A program made the position numbers and the translations under genes. DNA of 64,000 nucleotides, taken from a bacterium (GTDB taxonomy: Bacteria > Actinomycetota > Acidimicrobiia > Acidimicrobiales > Bin134). Location of the stretch: NCBI GenBank assembly GCA_026705465.1, contig JAPPAP010000025.1, forward strand, positions 186,001-250,000. Reading direction: 5' to 3'. Each line of letters begins with the position of its first letter. Position 1 is the first letter of the stretch. The notes under the pieces are model-generated. The model searched no databases, was not told the DNA's origin, and worked only from the letters and a program-made list of their open reading frames with translations. This document shows, in pieces, positions 1 through 7,863 of the stretch.

Positions 1-971
1 AGCACCACCCGGCCAATAACCTCGCGTGATTCCAAGGCCCTCATGGCCTCGGGAAGTTCTTCGAACCGATAGGAGGCCGTGACCACCGAGCTGATGCTGC
101 CCGCGTCCCACAGCGCGCTCAGCTCGCGGTGGTCCGCCAGGCGCTCTTCCCGGCTATAGCGAGCCGGTATGGCCCCCACCACCGAGTAGTTGCGCTGCAC
201 CACATGGCGGACGTTGACCGGCGCCCATTCACCACTGGCGAACCCGATGATTACCACGCGGGCGTCTCGGGCAACGCACCGGGTAGCCGCGGTGTAGGCA
301 TCGCCTCCCACCGGGTCGTACACCACGTCCACCCCGCGCCCGTCGGTCAGCTCCATGACTGCGGCGGCAATGTCGCCTTCTCGGTGGTCCACGGTCTGGT
401 GGGCGCCGAAAGAGGCTGCTGCCTCACACCGCTCCGGTCCACCGGCCACCGCGATCACCCGGGCGCCCAGCGCGGCCCCCAAAGAACAGGCTGCGGCCCC
501 CGTGCCTCCGGCCGCGCCCAGCACCAGCAGCGTCTCGGCTGCCGCCAGCCCTCCTCGCCGCACCAACCCGATCCAGGCGGTGTGGTAGGGGATCAAGAAC
601 CCGGCCGCGGCAACGTCGCCCATGGAGTCGGGCACGGTGAACCACGAGTGGCTCAGGCCTAGGCATTGCTCGGCAAATCCGCCATCGCCGGTCTGGAAGG
701 AAGTGACGGTCATCACCCTTTGGCCGGCTTCCAATCCCACGCCGTCGGTGGCCTCTATCACCGTTCCGCACACCTCTTGGCCGGGGGTGAACGACCCTTC
801 CTCTGGTGCGAGCGGATACGTCCCCTTGCACATGAATACGTCAGGCAGGCCGACACCGACCGCCCCCACCCTCATCAGGAATGTCCCCTCCCGGGGATCG
901 GGGGCATCCCTGTCAGTCAATTGCAGCACCTCACCCGGTGCCCCCGATCCTTCGACCACCCAAGCTCGCAT
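1..971 (-). CDS. Zinc-independent MDR oxidoreductase (quinone reductase-like), 3' end cut by window edge
   Basis: The minus-strand reading begins at ATG 969-971 and stays open to base 1, giving 323 codons with the C-terminus outside the window. The protein starts MRAWVVEGSG, has the GroES-like N-terminal half, and then the nucleotide-binding glycine motif VLGAAGGTGAAA near residue 150. A VDVVYDPVGGDAY stretch near residue 215 is typical of NADPH:quinone oxidoreductase/zeta-crystallin-like MDR enzymes. No zinc-ligand cysteine cluster is visible. It probably reduces a quinone or enone with NADPH in the cytosol. It is divergent from the enoyl-CoA hydratase gene, 46 bp away. The substrate cannot be read from sequence. 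A second MDR gene lies at 51602-52633. Confidence 0.85.
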   Translation of the reverse strand, partial: MRAWVVEGSGAPGEVLQLTDRDAPDPREGTFLMRVGAVGVGLPDVFMCKGTYPLAPEEGSFTPGQEVCGTVIEATDGVGLEAGQRVMTVTSFQTGDGGFAEQCLGLSHSWFTVPDSMGDVAAAGFLIPYHTAWIGLVRRGGLAAAETLLVLGAAGGTGAAACSLGAALGARVIAVAGGPERCEAAASFGAHQTVDHREGDIAAAVMELTDGRGVDVVYDPVGGDAYTAATRCVARDARVVIIGFASGEWAPVNVRHVVQRNYSVVGAIPARYSREERLADHRELSALWDAGSISSVVTASYRFEELPEAMRALESREVIGRVV

Positions 972-1017
972 CTGCCTAGCTTTCCCCACCCGGCCTACCA
1001 AGTGCGAAGCTAGCCCC

Positions 1018-1836
1018 ATGGGTGACAGGTACGGACTGGAAACCATTGCCACCGAGCTGGACTCCACAGGAGTGCTCACCGCCACACTGAACCGGCCTGA
1101 TCGGGGCAACGGCCTCAACAAGCAGATGCACCTCGACTTGCGGGATCTGTACCGCCGCATTGCCGAGGACGCCGAGGTCCGGGCGGTGGTGCTCACCGGA
1201 GCGGGGCGGTCGTTTTGCGTGGGGGCCGACTTCGCGGTCATGGAGGAGAACCTGGAGACGGGCTATCCCGAGGGCCGTCCCGACTTGCTCGACGACGGCA
1301 TCGACATCGCCCGGGGGGCGCTGCGGGTCCGCCAGCCCATGGTGGCTGCGGTCAACGGCCATGCCATAGGCCTGGGGGCGTCGCTGGCCCTGTTCTGCGA
1401 CATCGTCTACATGAGCGATGCAGCTCGGATCGGCGACCCCCATGTGAACGCCGGACTGGTGGCCGGTGATGGAGGAGCGGTTCTGTGGCCGCTGTTGGTG
1501 GGGCTCAACCGGGCCAAGGAGCTGCTCATGACCGGGGACCTGCTCGATGCTGACCAGGCCGAACGCTACGGGCTGGTCAACCACGTGGCGCCGGCCGATG
1601 AGGTGCTGGTGTCGGCCACGGCCACGGCCCAGCGGCTGGCTTCAGGCCCCCGCCACGCCATCGAATTCAACAAGCGGCTGTGCAACAAGGAGCTGGAAGA
1701 CCGGGTGAACCGCCTCTACGACCTGGCCTTCGCGCTGGAAGCGATCACCTTCGACACCGACGACCATCGGGAGGCGGTGGATGCCTTCTTGAACAAGCGC
1801 ACCCCCGATTTCAACCGCGGCAGCGATAAGGGCTGA
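1018..1836 (+). CDS. Enoyl-CoA hydratase/isomerase family protein (crotonase fold)
   Basis: This 272-residue protein starts at ATG 1018 (MGDRYGLETI). The open frame runs further upstream, but that part is antisense to the divergent MDR gene. The crotonase fold shows in LTGAGRSFCVGADF (first oxyanion-hole strand, about residues 61-74), AAVNGHAIGLGASLALFCDI and the VAGDGGA turn. Where classical hydratases carry the catalytic glutamate, this protein has the GDGG variant seen in several actinobacterial EchA-like proteins, so the exact reaction (hydration, isomerization or other acyl-CoA chemistry) is open. It is separated by 2 bp from the next gene, so the two are probably co-transcribed. Confidence 0.88.
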   Translation: MGDRYGLETIATELDSTGVLTATLNRPDRGNGLNKQMHLDLRDLYRRIAEDAEVRAVVLTGAGRSFCVGADFAVMEENLETGYPEGRPDLLDDGIDIARGALRVRQPMVAAVNGHAIGLGASLALFCDIVYMSDAARIGDPHVNAGLVAGDGGAVLWPLLVGLNRAKELLMTGDLLDADQAERYGLVNHVAPADEVLVSATATAQRLASGPRHAIEFNKRLCNKELEDRVNRLYDLAFALEAITFDTDDHREAVDAFLNKRTPDFNRGSDKG

Positions 1837-1838
1837 TC

Positions 1839-2579
1839 GTGGCCAACGAGAAGCTCTACATCCACGAGTTCATCGACATCATCGGCCATCACCGGGCCAA
1901 CTACATGCACCACATGACGGCCAACTGGTCGCCCATCGCCCAAGATGAGCGCGATCAGCTCTGCTATGGGGTGTGGGCCATCGTCGGCACCACCCGGGGC
2001 TGGCCTCAGGTGCTGAACCTGTGGGAGGAGGATGGGTGGGACGGCATGGCCACCTCGTTCCGCCTCGAGTGCCAGGGCGCCGGTGCCCAAGACCCCAAGC
2101 TGGCCAAGTGGTGGGCTCAAGCGGCTGACTACCGCAGCGGGGGCACCGACCGGCTGCTGGTGCCCGCCCCGTGGACCCGGACCATCGAGGAGCTGTGCAA
2201 CGACGGGGTGACCGGCGAGTGCTACGCCCACGAGCAGGTGAGCCTCAAGCGGGGGGCTTCATCCGAGTTCTTGGAGCGGGTGCGCACCGACGCCGTTCCT
2301 GCCTATGAGACCTTCGGCTGGGAGCTGGCCGGAGCGTGGGAGACGGCCATGGTGGCCGACGACGAGGCCTTCTTGCTGTGGGCCATTCCCACCTGGGAAG
2401 CGTGGGCCGACTTCGAAAAGGCCCAGACCACCGATCAGGGCCTAGCCCGGTGGCGGGCCGAGGTGGACGACCTGGTGGAAGGCTGGCACCGGTTCTTACT
2501 GGTAGACGCCCCGCTATGCCCGTTCCGCACCGGCCGCCAACCCCACCGCAGCGACCGGATTGACTACGAGGATCTCTAA
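1839..2579 (+). CDS. Two-repeat dimeric alpha/beta-barrel-like protein (NIPSNAP/EthD-like)
   Basis: A GTG start at 1839, two bases after the enoyl-CoA hydratase stop, gives 246 residues. Two halves look alike: residues about 5-65 (YIHEFIDIIG...WEEDGWDGMATSF) and about 150-215 (YAHEQVSLKRG...PTWEAWADFEKA). Each has a short strand, a long helix and a tryptophan-rich strand, the pattern of tandem ferredoxin-like repeats in NIPSNAP/EthD-type proteins. No catalytic motif or signal peptide is visible. Tight coupling to the upstream gene suggests a role in the same catabolic step, but I do not recognise a specific function. Confidence 0.6.
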   Translation: MANEKLYIHEFIDIIGHHRANYMHHMTANWSPIAQDERDQLCYGVWAIVGTTRGWPQVLNLWEEDGWDGMATSFRLECQGAGAQDPKLAKWWAQAADYRSGGTDRLLVPAPWTRTIEELCNDGVTGECYAHEQVSLKRGASSEFLERVRTDAVPAYETFGWELAGAWETAMVADDEAFLLWAIPTWEAWADFEKAQTTDQGLARWRAEVDDLVEGWHRFLLVDAPLCPFRTGRQPHRSDRIDYEDL

Positions 2580-2582
2580 GAC

Positions 2583-3764
2583 TTAGACCGCGATCTTGTA
2601 GAGCTCGGCGGCGTTGTCCTGGAGGACCTTGCGGGCCACGTCGTCGCCCACATCGCTCAACGCATCGGTGGCTTGATCTAGGCCGAAGGGGTACAAGCAG
2701 GTGGGGTGGGGGAAGTCGGTCTCGAACAGCACGTTGTCGGGTCCGACTTGGTTGATGAGTTTGTCGGGGGACAGGTCCTCGAACCAGTAGCAGCCGTACA
2801 TCTGGCGGCGGAAGTACTCGCTGGGGCTCAGGCTGAACTGGGCCTGTACGTCGGTACGCAATTGCTCCATCTGGTAGTCCAGCGACTCCAACACGAACGG
2901 GATCCAGCCGACCCCCGACTCCACGGACACGATCTTGAGCGTCGGATGCCGCTCCATCACCCCGGAGAAGATCAAGTTGGCCAGCACTCGGGCGTTGGTC
3001 AAATACATCATGGCCGAGCCGATGGCCAGCTTTTCGTCGTCTCCCTGTGAGGGCCAGGGTGAGGTGCCGAACCAGCCCATCGAACTCTCGCTTGCCCCGA
3101 TGTGGAAGTTCACCGGCAGCTCGTGGTCGCAGCAGAACTCCCACATCGGTCGCCACGCTTCCTCACCCAGATCGGGCAGGCCCCGGAGCTGGGGATCACT
3201 GCACATCACGATTCCTCGCAAGCCCAAATCCACGATGCGCTCGGACTCGGCCAGCGAGCCTTCAATGTCCCACCATGGGATCAGCCCCATGGGGAACAGC
3301 CGCTCTCCGGAGTTCTCTTGGATCTCGGCCATGGCGTCGTTGTACACCGACACACACAACCTTTTGAGCTCCACGTCTTCGATCTGTCCGAACTTCTGGC
3401 TGCCGAAGCCGGCCAGGTTGGGGTAGATGATCTGGGCGTGGATGCCGACCTGGTCCATGACCTCCAACCGGGCGTCCATGTCGTAGGCGCCGGGATGGAC
3501 TTCGTCGATGGTCCAGCCCATAAATTCGGTGCCCAGCGCTTTGGAGCCGTCAGGGCGCACCACCCCGCTGGCGGTGGCGAAGCCCAGCGGTTCCCCGTCG
3601 AGGACCCAGTGGGGCCGTCCGTCCACGTCGGCCACCCTCGGGAGGCGGTCGACGTAGTCCGCTGGCGCCCGACTGCTCCACAGGTCGTGGGGCTCGGTCA
3701 AGTGGGTGTCGACGTCGATGACTCGGATCTGATCTCGCGTTGCGGCCATGTTCAAGTCTGGCAT
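2583..3764 (-). CDS. Amidohydrolase-2 family metal-dependent hydrolase/decarboxylase
   Basis: This is a 393-residue protein starting at ATG 3762-3764 (MPDLNMAATR). The frame extends to 3887, but the extra residues are Arg/Ala-rich and look like leader DNA. The first strand carries the metal site in the form VIDVDTHLTEPHDLW. A late ETDFPHPT motif supplies the Asp that ends the TIM-barrel active site. Family members include ACMSD-like decarboxylases and LigW/LigY-type enzymes of aromatic breakdown. It converges on the enoyl-CoA hydratase pair with a 3 bp gap between stop codons. Relatives lie at 50360-51538 and 62333-63619. The substrate is unknown. Confidence 0.85.
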   Translation of the reverse strand: MPDLNMAATRDQIRVIDVDTHLTEPHDLWSSRAPADYVDRLPRVADVDGRPHWVLDGEPLGFATASGVVRPDGSKALGTEFMGWTIDEVHPGAYDMDARLEVMDQVGIHAQIIYPNLAGFGSQKFGQIEDVELKRLCVSVYNDAMAEIQENSGERLFPMGLIPWWDIEGSLAESERIVDLGLRGIVMCSDPQLRGLPDLGEEAWRPMWEFCCDHELPVNFHIGASESSMGWFGTSPWPSQGDDEKLAIGSAMMYLTNARVLANLIFSGVMERHPTLKIVSVESGVGWIPFVLESLDYQMEQLRTDVQAQFSLSPSEYFRRQMYGCYWFEDLSPDKLINQVGPDNVLFETDFPHPTCLYPFGLDQATDALSDVGDDVARKVLQDNAAELYKIAV

Positions 3765-3960
3765 GAATTGATTCCCGCCGGCGTGGCGGCGGGCTCTCTT
3801 TCGTCGGGTCGTGGCGGCGGGTCCTGTCCCGGCCCAGCCCGCCGTCCTCCATAGAGTCCGGGCGGCGGGCGCCCTGAGCCGGGCCACCCCCCACCACGAC
3901 CCATTTTTAGGCCCGCCGCCCCTCCTATCGCTGGCTGAGCAATCGACTGGTTGTTGTTGG

Positions 3961-4701
3961 TTAGGGGGTTGCTCCGTCGGAGAGGTAGGCGCGGGCGACG
4001 GTTAGAACCGCCTGGGCCAGGGGGCCGTTCGCCACCAGGTCGGAGTCAGCAGCGTCCATGCGGCGGGTGGCCACTCGGCACCAGTGGGCGGCCGAGCCGG
4101 TGATGGATTGGGGGGCGTTGTCGTCGCCGTAAATCCAGTCTTCCCCCGATGGTGAGACCAGCTCCAAGCGGAGCTCCGATAGCGGGGCGGGCGGGTTCAC
4201 CCCCTGGCTCCGGAAGGCGTAGGGGAGGGCCCGGTAGCCGATGTGGGCTACATGGCGGAGGCGGTCGGTATCCACCGGTTCGACCCCGACGGTGGTGAAG
4301 CAATCCAGTCCGTGGGCCCAGGTCTCCATGAGTCGGGAGGTGGCAAAGGAACGACAGGTCATGGGGCCGTCGCCCCAGACCACCGAGGCTTTGGCGTCCA
4401 GTCCTGTCATTGCCTCCCAGCTGGCTGTCCGAGAAGTCCGCCAGTTGTCCAGCACTTCGGCCGGATCGTTGGGCAGGGGGCGGTCGGGCCAGCGGCCGGT
4501 GGGGGCGAATACCTGATCGCTGCGACCCGTCAGCGCCAGCAGGGCCGCGCCCTCGCTCACATCAAGATGGTGAATCTGGTGGGCCAGAGTCCACCCCGGG
4601 GATGGCGACGGCTTGGCCCACACCTCGGGGGGCAGCGGGGCCACCAGTTCGTCCAACACCTGGTGTTCGGCGGCCAGATCACTCAAGAGCACTTCGTCCA
4701 T
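3961..4701 (-). CDS. TIGR03084-type protein (DinB/MDMPI-like metal-binding fold)
   Basis: The 246-residue protein starts at ATG 4701 (MDEVLLSDLA). I prefer this to a GTG ten codons upstream because TACATT lies exactly six bases before the ATG. The N-terminal part has the four-helix DinB/mycothiol-dependent maleylpyruvate isomerase-like fold, with candidate metal ligands in WTLAHQIHHLDV (about residues 38-49) and ETWAHGLD (about 125-132). The C-terminal part resembles TIGR03084 family proteins, which are common in actinobacteria and have no proven reaction. By analogy with MDMPI it may use a low-molecular-weight thiol, but that is inference. Confidence 0.7.
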   Translation of the reverse strand: MDEVLLSDLAAEHQVLDELVAPLPPEVWAKPSPSPGWTLAHQIHHLDVSEGAALLALTGRSDQVFAPTGRWPDRPLPNDPAEVLDNWRTSRTASWEAMTGLDAKASVVWGDGPMTCRSFATSRLMETWAHGLDCFTTVGVEPVDTDRLRHVAHIGYRALPYAFRSQGVNPPAPLSELRLELVSPSGEDWIYGDDNAPQSITGSAAHWCRVATRRMDAADSDLVANGPLAQAVLTVARAYLSDGATP

Positions 4702-4707
4702 CCAACG

Positions 4708-4713
4708 AATGTA
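4708..4713 (-). promoter_or_regulatory. -10 box TACATT, leaderless start
   Basis: TACATT on the minus strand ends six bases before ATG 4701. This is the spacing shared by many starts in this window, and it decides the start of the TIGR03084-type gene. Confidence 0.55.
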
Positions 4714-4772
4714 CTGATTAGAGCGGGCCACTAGAGTGGCGCTGGTCGAATAGTTGAGGGGGGAAAAGTCGG

Positions 4773-7700
4773 GTGGGCGAGTTCATCCAATTGCTCGTGA
4801 GCGGGGCCATCGCCGGCTCTATCTACTCGCTGATCGCCGCCGGGCTCACGCTGAGCTACACCTCCACTGGCATATTCAACCTGGCCTATGGGGGCATCGC
4901 CTTCAGTTCGGCGATGCTCTATTTCCAGCTGATCAGCGCCTTGGGTGTCGAGAGTTTCGCCATGCGCCTGATCTCGTTCGTGATTGTGGTGTTCGTGTTC
5001 TGTCCTCTTCTGGGCCAGCTCTTGAACGTGGCGGTGTTCCGACCTCTGGCCCGAGCCAGCGACGCGGCCAAAGTCATGGCCACCATCGGCATCCTGGTGG
5101 CCCTGCCTGCCTTGACTGAGCTCATTGTGGACCTGGGCACCAAGACCTGGGACTGGGGTCTTCAGAGCACCGACTACGTATTCCTCACCCCTGGCGTATG
5201 GAAGGTGCCCAGCGAAACCTGGATCTACGACGAAGGCGGCTTGGATCTACGCATCAGCAGCAACCAATGGACCGTGCTTGTCGTGGCGGTAGTAGTCGCG
5301 GTGCTGTTGTGGGCGCTGATGCGCCATACCCGCCTCGGGCTGCAAATGCGGGCGGTGGTGGACCGCCCCGAGTTGGCCGGATTGCGGGGAGTGAGCGAGT
5401 CGTTCACGTCGTCGGCCGCTTGGATCATCGGCACCATGTTGGCCGGATTGGCCGGTGTGATCGGCGCCCCGGTATTCAACTCCCTTGACGCGAATCAGTA
5501 CAACGTGTTCATGTTCATCGCCACCGCTGCTGCGGTGGTTGGTGGATTGCGCTCCATCCCACTGGCGTTTGTCGGCGGTGTGGCCTTGGGCGTGGTTACC
5601 AGTTGGGTGGGCCGCTACGCCACCTTTGCCCAGGACATCCGAGGCTTCCACAACTCGGTGCCGTTTGTGGTTCTGCTGGTTGGCCTGCTGTTCATGGCTC
5701 GGGAGCGAACCCGTCGCAGCGGCATGGTGGCTGATGCCACGCCGATAACCGAGTACACCGACGACCTCCCCCCCTGGCGTGTTCGGATGCCGTGGTTGCT
5801 GGGTGGCGTCTTCATACTGCTTCAGGTCTTCATCTTCGCCGATCAGTTCTGGCTCGGTCTGTGGATCACGGGCTTGGCTCTCGCTTTGGTGTTCATGTCG
5901 TGGGTGCTGCTCACCGGCCTTGGGGGCATGGTCAGCTTGGCTCAAGCGGCGTTCGTGACCATGGCGGCCATGACCGCGGGGCTGGTTCTGAACCGGTCTG
6001 GGTTGCCATTCATCCCCGCTTTGATTGTGGGCACGGTCATTGCCGGGGTGCTCGGCGTCATCGTGGCCCTTCCTGCCCTGCGGTTGGGCGGTTTGCCGCT
6101 GGCCCTGGCCACACTGGCGTTGGCCTTCATGAGTGAGCGAGTGCTGTTCGAGTGGAGTTGGCTCAAGAACGGCCAAGGCATCAAGGGATGGGACATCCCC
6201 CGCCCCAAGATCGGGCCGTTCGATTTCGAGGATGAGAACTCGTTGGCAGTACTGGTGGTGCTATTGGTGTTCCTTGCCGGCTGGCTGGTGAGAAACCTGC
6301 AACGCTCGGTCACTGGACGGGCCATCATCGCAGTGCGCAACTCCGAGCCCGCCGCGGCCACGTCAGGCCATTCGGTGGTCCGCACCAAACTGGCCGTGTT
6401 CGCGCTTTCAGCCCTGCTTGCCGGGTTCGGCGGGGTGTTCTTCGCCACCTTCATTGGCAACGTCACTCCATTCACCGCCACCACCCAAGCCGGGCTGTTC
6501 TGGCTGGCGGTGGTGATCTTGGTTGGCATCCGCCGCCCGGGAGGCGCGGTGATGGCTGGCATCATGGTGGCGGCCAGCGGCCACTTGATGGGCACTGGCT
6601 GGCATTTGCAATGGCTGGAGTCGTGGCATGTGGTGTTGGCGTGCTCGATATTGGGAGCGGCGGCACTGGCCACCGCCATTCGGGACAGGCAAGTGGGGCT
6701 GCCGTTCTCGCCGCCCATACTCGGTGTGCTGGCGGTGCTGGCGTTTATCTGCCTGGCCCGGGTGTACTCCTGGTATCCCATCGATTGGGACGGCTTCGAT
6801 CAGTACGACGAAGCCCGCAACATCCCGGCCATCATGTTCGGGCTGGGCGCCATGCAGTTGGCCATCCAGCCTGACGGGATAATCGCATTCACCGCGGCCC
6901 AAAACCGGGCCCGTCGCGACGCGTGGCGTCGGCGGCTAGCCGCGTGGCGGGGAGAGGTCGAGGATGCGGGGCCGAGTCCGGCAGTCGAATCGGCCCCGGC
7001 AGTTGCGGTGACGGGTTCGACCCCATCTGATGTGGTCGAACCCCGCGCAGCAGCGGGCGACCAATACGTCGGCGATCACCCGCCGGCGTTGGAACTCGTA
7101 AATGTTCGGGCCGGTTACGGGTTGGTGGAGGCCCTCCACGGGATCGACCTGTCGGTGCCCCGAGGCGAGATCACCGCCCTGCTCGGCCCCAACGGCGCAG
7201 GAAAGTCCACCACTTGTGCAGTAGCAGCTGGTTCTCAGCTAGCCACCCAAGGAACCATCCGATTGGACGGGGAGGACATTACCGCCTTGCGCAGCCATCG
7301 CCGTGCTCACCGGGGCGTGGTGCTGGCCCCCGAGGCTCGAGGCATCTTCAGCGGTCTGACCGTGCGGGAGAACATGCAACTCTGGCTGCCCAATCCAGAG
7401 GACCGCGATCTGTGCTGTGAGCGATTCCCCATCTTGGGGGACCGCCAAGACCAGTTGGCTGGCAACCTTTCGGGAGGTGAGCAGCAGATCCTCACGCTGG
7501 CCCCGCTGTTGGCCCACCCGCCGGAGGTGCTGATTGCCGACGAGCCGTCGCTGGGGTTAGCCCCGCTCATCGTGAATCAGATCCTCGAGCTGTTCATCGA
7601 GTTCAAAGAACGGGGGGTGGCCCTCCTGCTCGTTGAGGAGAAGGCCCGCGACGTGCTGGAAATCGCCGACTCGGTGGCCTTCATCAGCTTGGGCCACATC

Positions 7701-7784
7701 ACCTGGCACGGTCCCCGCTCTGATGTGGACCACGACCAACTCGACGCCGCTTATCTGGGCGAGGCGACTTCCTCGGCAGACTGA
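4773..7784 (+). CDS. LivH-LivM-LivF triple fusion, branched-chain-type ABC transporter
   Basis: This is one 1003-residue reading frame, GTG 4773, with a strong Shine-Dalgarno run (GAGGGGGG, 4756-4763). Residues about 1-315 are a LivH permease, about 330-690 a LivM permease (it contains the repeated GLGGMVSLAQAAF-type motif), about 690-760 a charged/Pro-rich linker, and about 765-1003 an ATPase. The ATPase has Walker A GPNGAGKST at 805-813, signature LSGGEQQ and Walker B VLIADEPSLGLAP. Features such as PEARGIFSGLTV and LLVEEKARD identify it as LivF, not LivG. No LivG gene is nearby. The transporter should import amino acids or other small carboxylates, delivered by the binding lipoprotein encoded next. 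Confidence 0.92.
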   Translation: MGEFIQLLVSGAIAGSIYSLIAAGLTLSYTSTGIFNLAYGGIAFSSAMLYFQLISALGVESFAMRLISFVIVVFVFCPLLGQLLNVAVFRPLARASDAAKVMATIGILVALPALTELIVDLGTKTWDWGLQSTDYVFLTPGVWKVPSETWIYDEGGLDLRISSNQWTVLVVAVVVAVLLWALMRHTRLGLQMRAVVDRPELAGLRGVSESFTSSAAWIIGTMLAGLAGVIGAPVFNSLDANQYNVFMFIATAAAVVGGLRSIPLAFVGGVALGVVTSWVGRYATFAQDIRGFHNSVPFVVLLVGLLFMARERTRRSGMVADATPITEYTDDLPPWRVRMPWLLGGVFILLQVFIFADQFWLGLWITGLALALVFMSWVLLTGLGGMVSLAQAAFVTMAAMTAGLVLNRSGLPFIPALIVGTVIAGVLGVIVALPALRLGGLPLALATLALAFMSERVLFEWSWLKNGQGIKGWDIPRPKIGPFDFEDENSLAVLVVLLVFLAGWLVRNLQRSVTGRAIIAVRNSEPAAATSGHSVVRTKLAVFALSALLAGFGGVFFATFIGNVTPFTATTQAGLFWLAVVILVGIRRPGGAVMAGIMVAASGHLMGTGWHLQWLESWHVVLACSILGAAALATAIRDRQVGLPFSPPILGVLAVLAFICLARVYSWYPIDWDGFDQYDEARNIPAIMFGLGAMQLAIQPDGIIAFTAAQNRARRDAWRRRLAAWRGEVEDAGPSPAVESAPAVAVTGSTPSDVVEPRAAAGDQYVGDHPPALELVNVRAGYGLVEALHGIDLSVPRGEITALLGPNGAGKSTTCAVAAGSQLATQGTIRLDGEDITALRSHRRAHRGVVLAPEARGIFSGLTVRENMQLWLPNPEDRDLCCERFPILGDRQDQLAGNLSGGEQQILTLAPLLAHPPEVLIADEPSLGLAPLIVNQILELFIEFKERGVALLLVEEKARDVLEIADSVAFISLGHITWHGPRSDVDHDQLDAAYLGEATSSAD

Positions 7785-7805
7785 TCGAGTCATAGCAGCG
7801 CGAGG

Positions 7806-7834
7806 GTGACAGGCGAGAAGCTCTGTCCTACTAT
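7806..7834 (+). promoter_or_regulatory. Promoter of the binding-protein gene (GTGACA-17-TACTAT)
   Basis: GTGACA at 7806-7811 and TACTAT at 7829-7834 are 17 bp apart and sit 29 bp before ATG 7864. The binding-protein gene could therefore be expressed at a higher level than the permease gene upstream. Confidence 0.5.
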
Positions 7835-7863
7835 GTCGCGCAGCCCATTTCTCGGAGGGGGAC

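Noticed and set aside
622-1017. N-terminal extension of the enoyl-CoA hydratase frame
   Set aside because: It is antisense to the MDR gene and does not resemble any crotonase N-terminus.
3765-3960. Small frames in the gap between the amidohydrolase and TIGR03084 genes
   Set aside because: None has a start signal or protein-like composition. The gap most likely holds the amidohydrolase promoter and leader.
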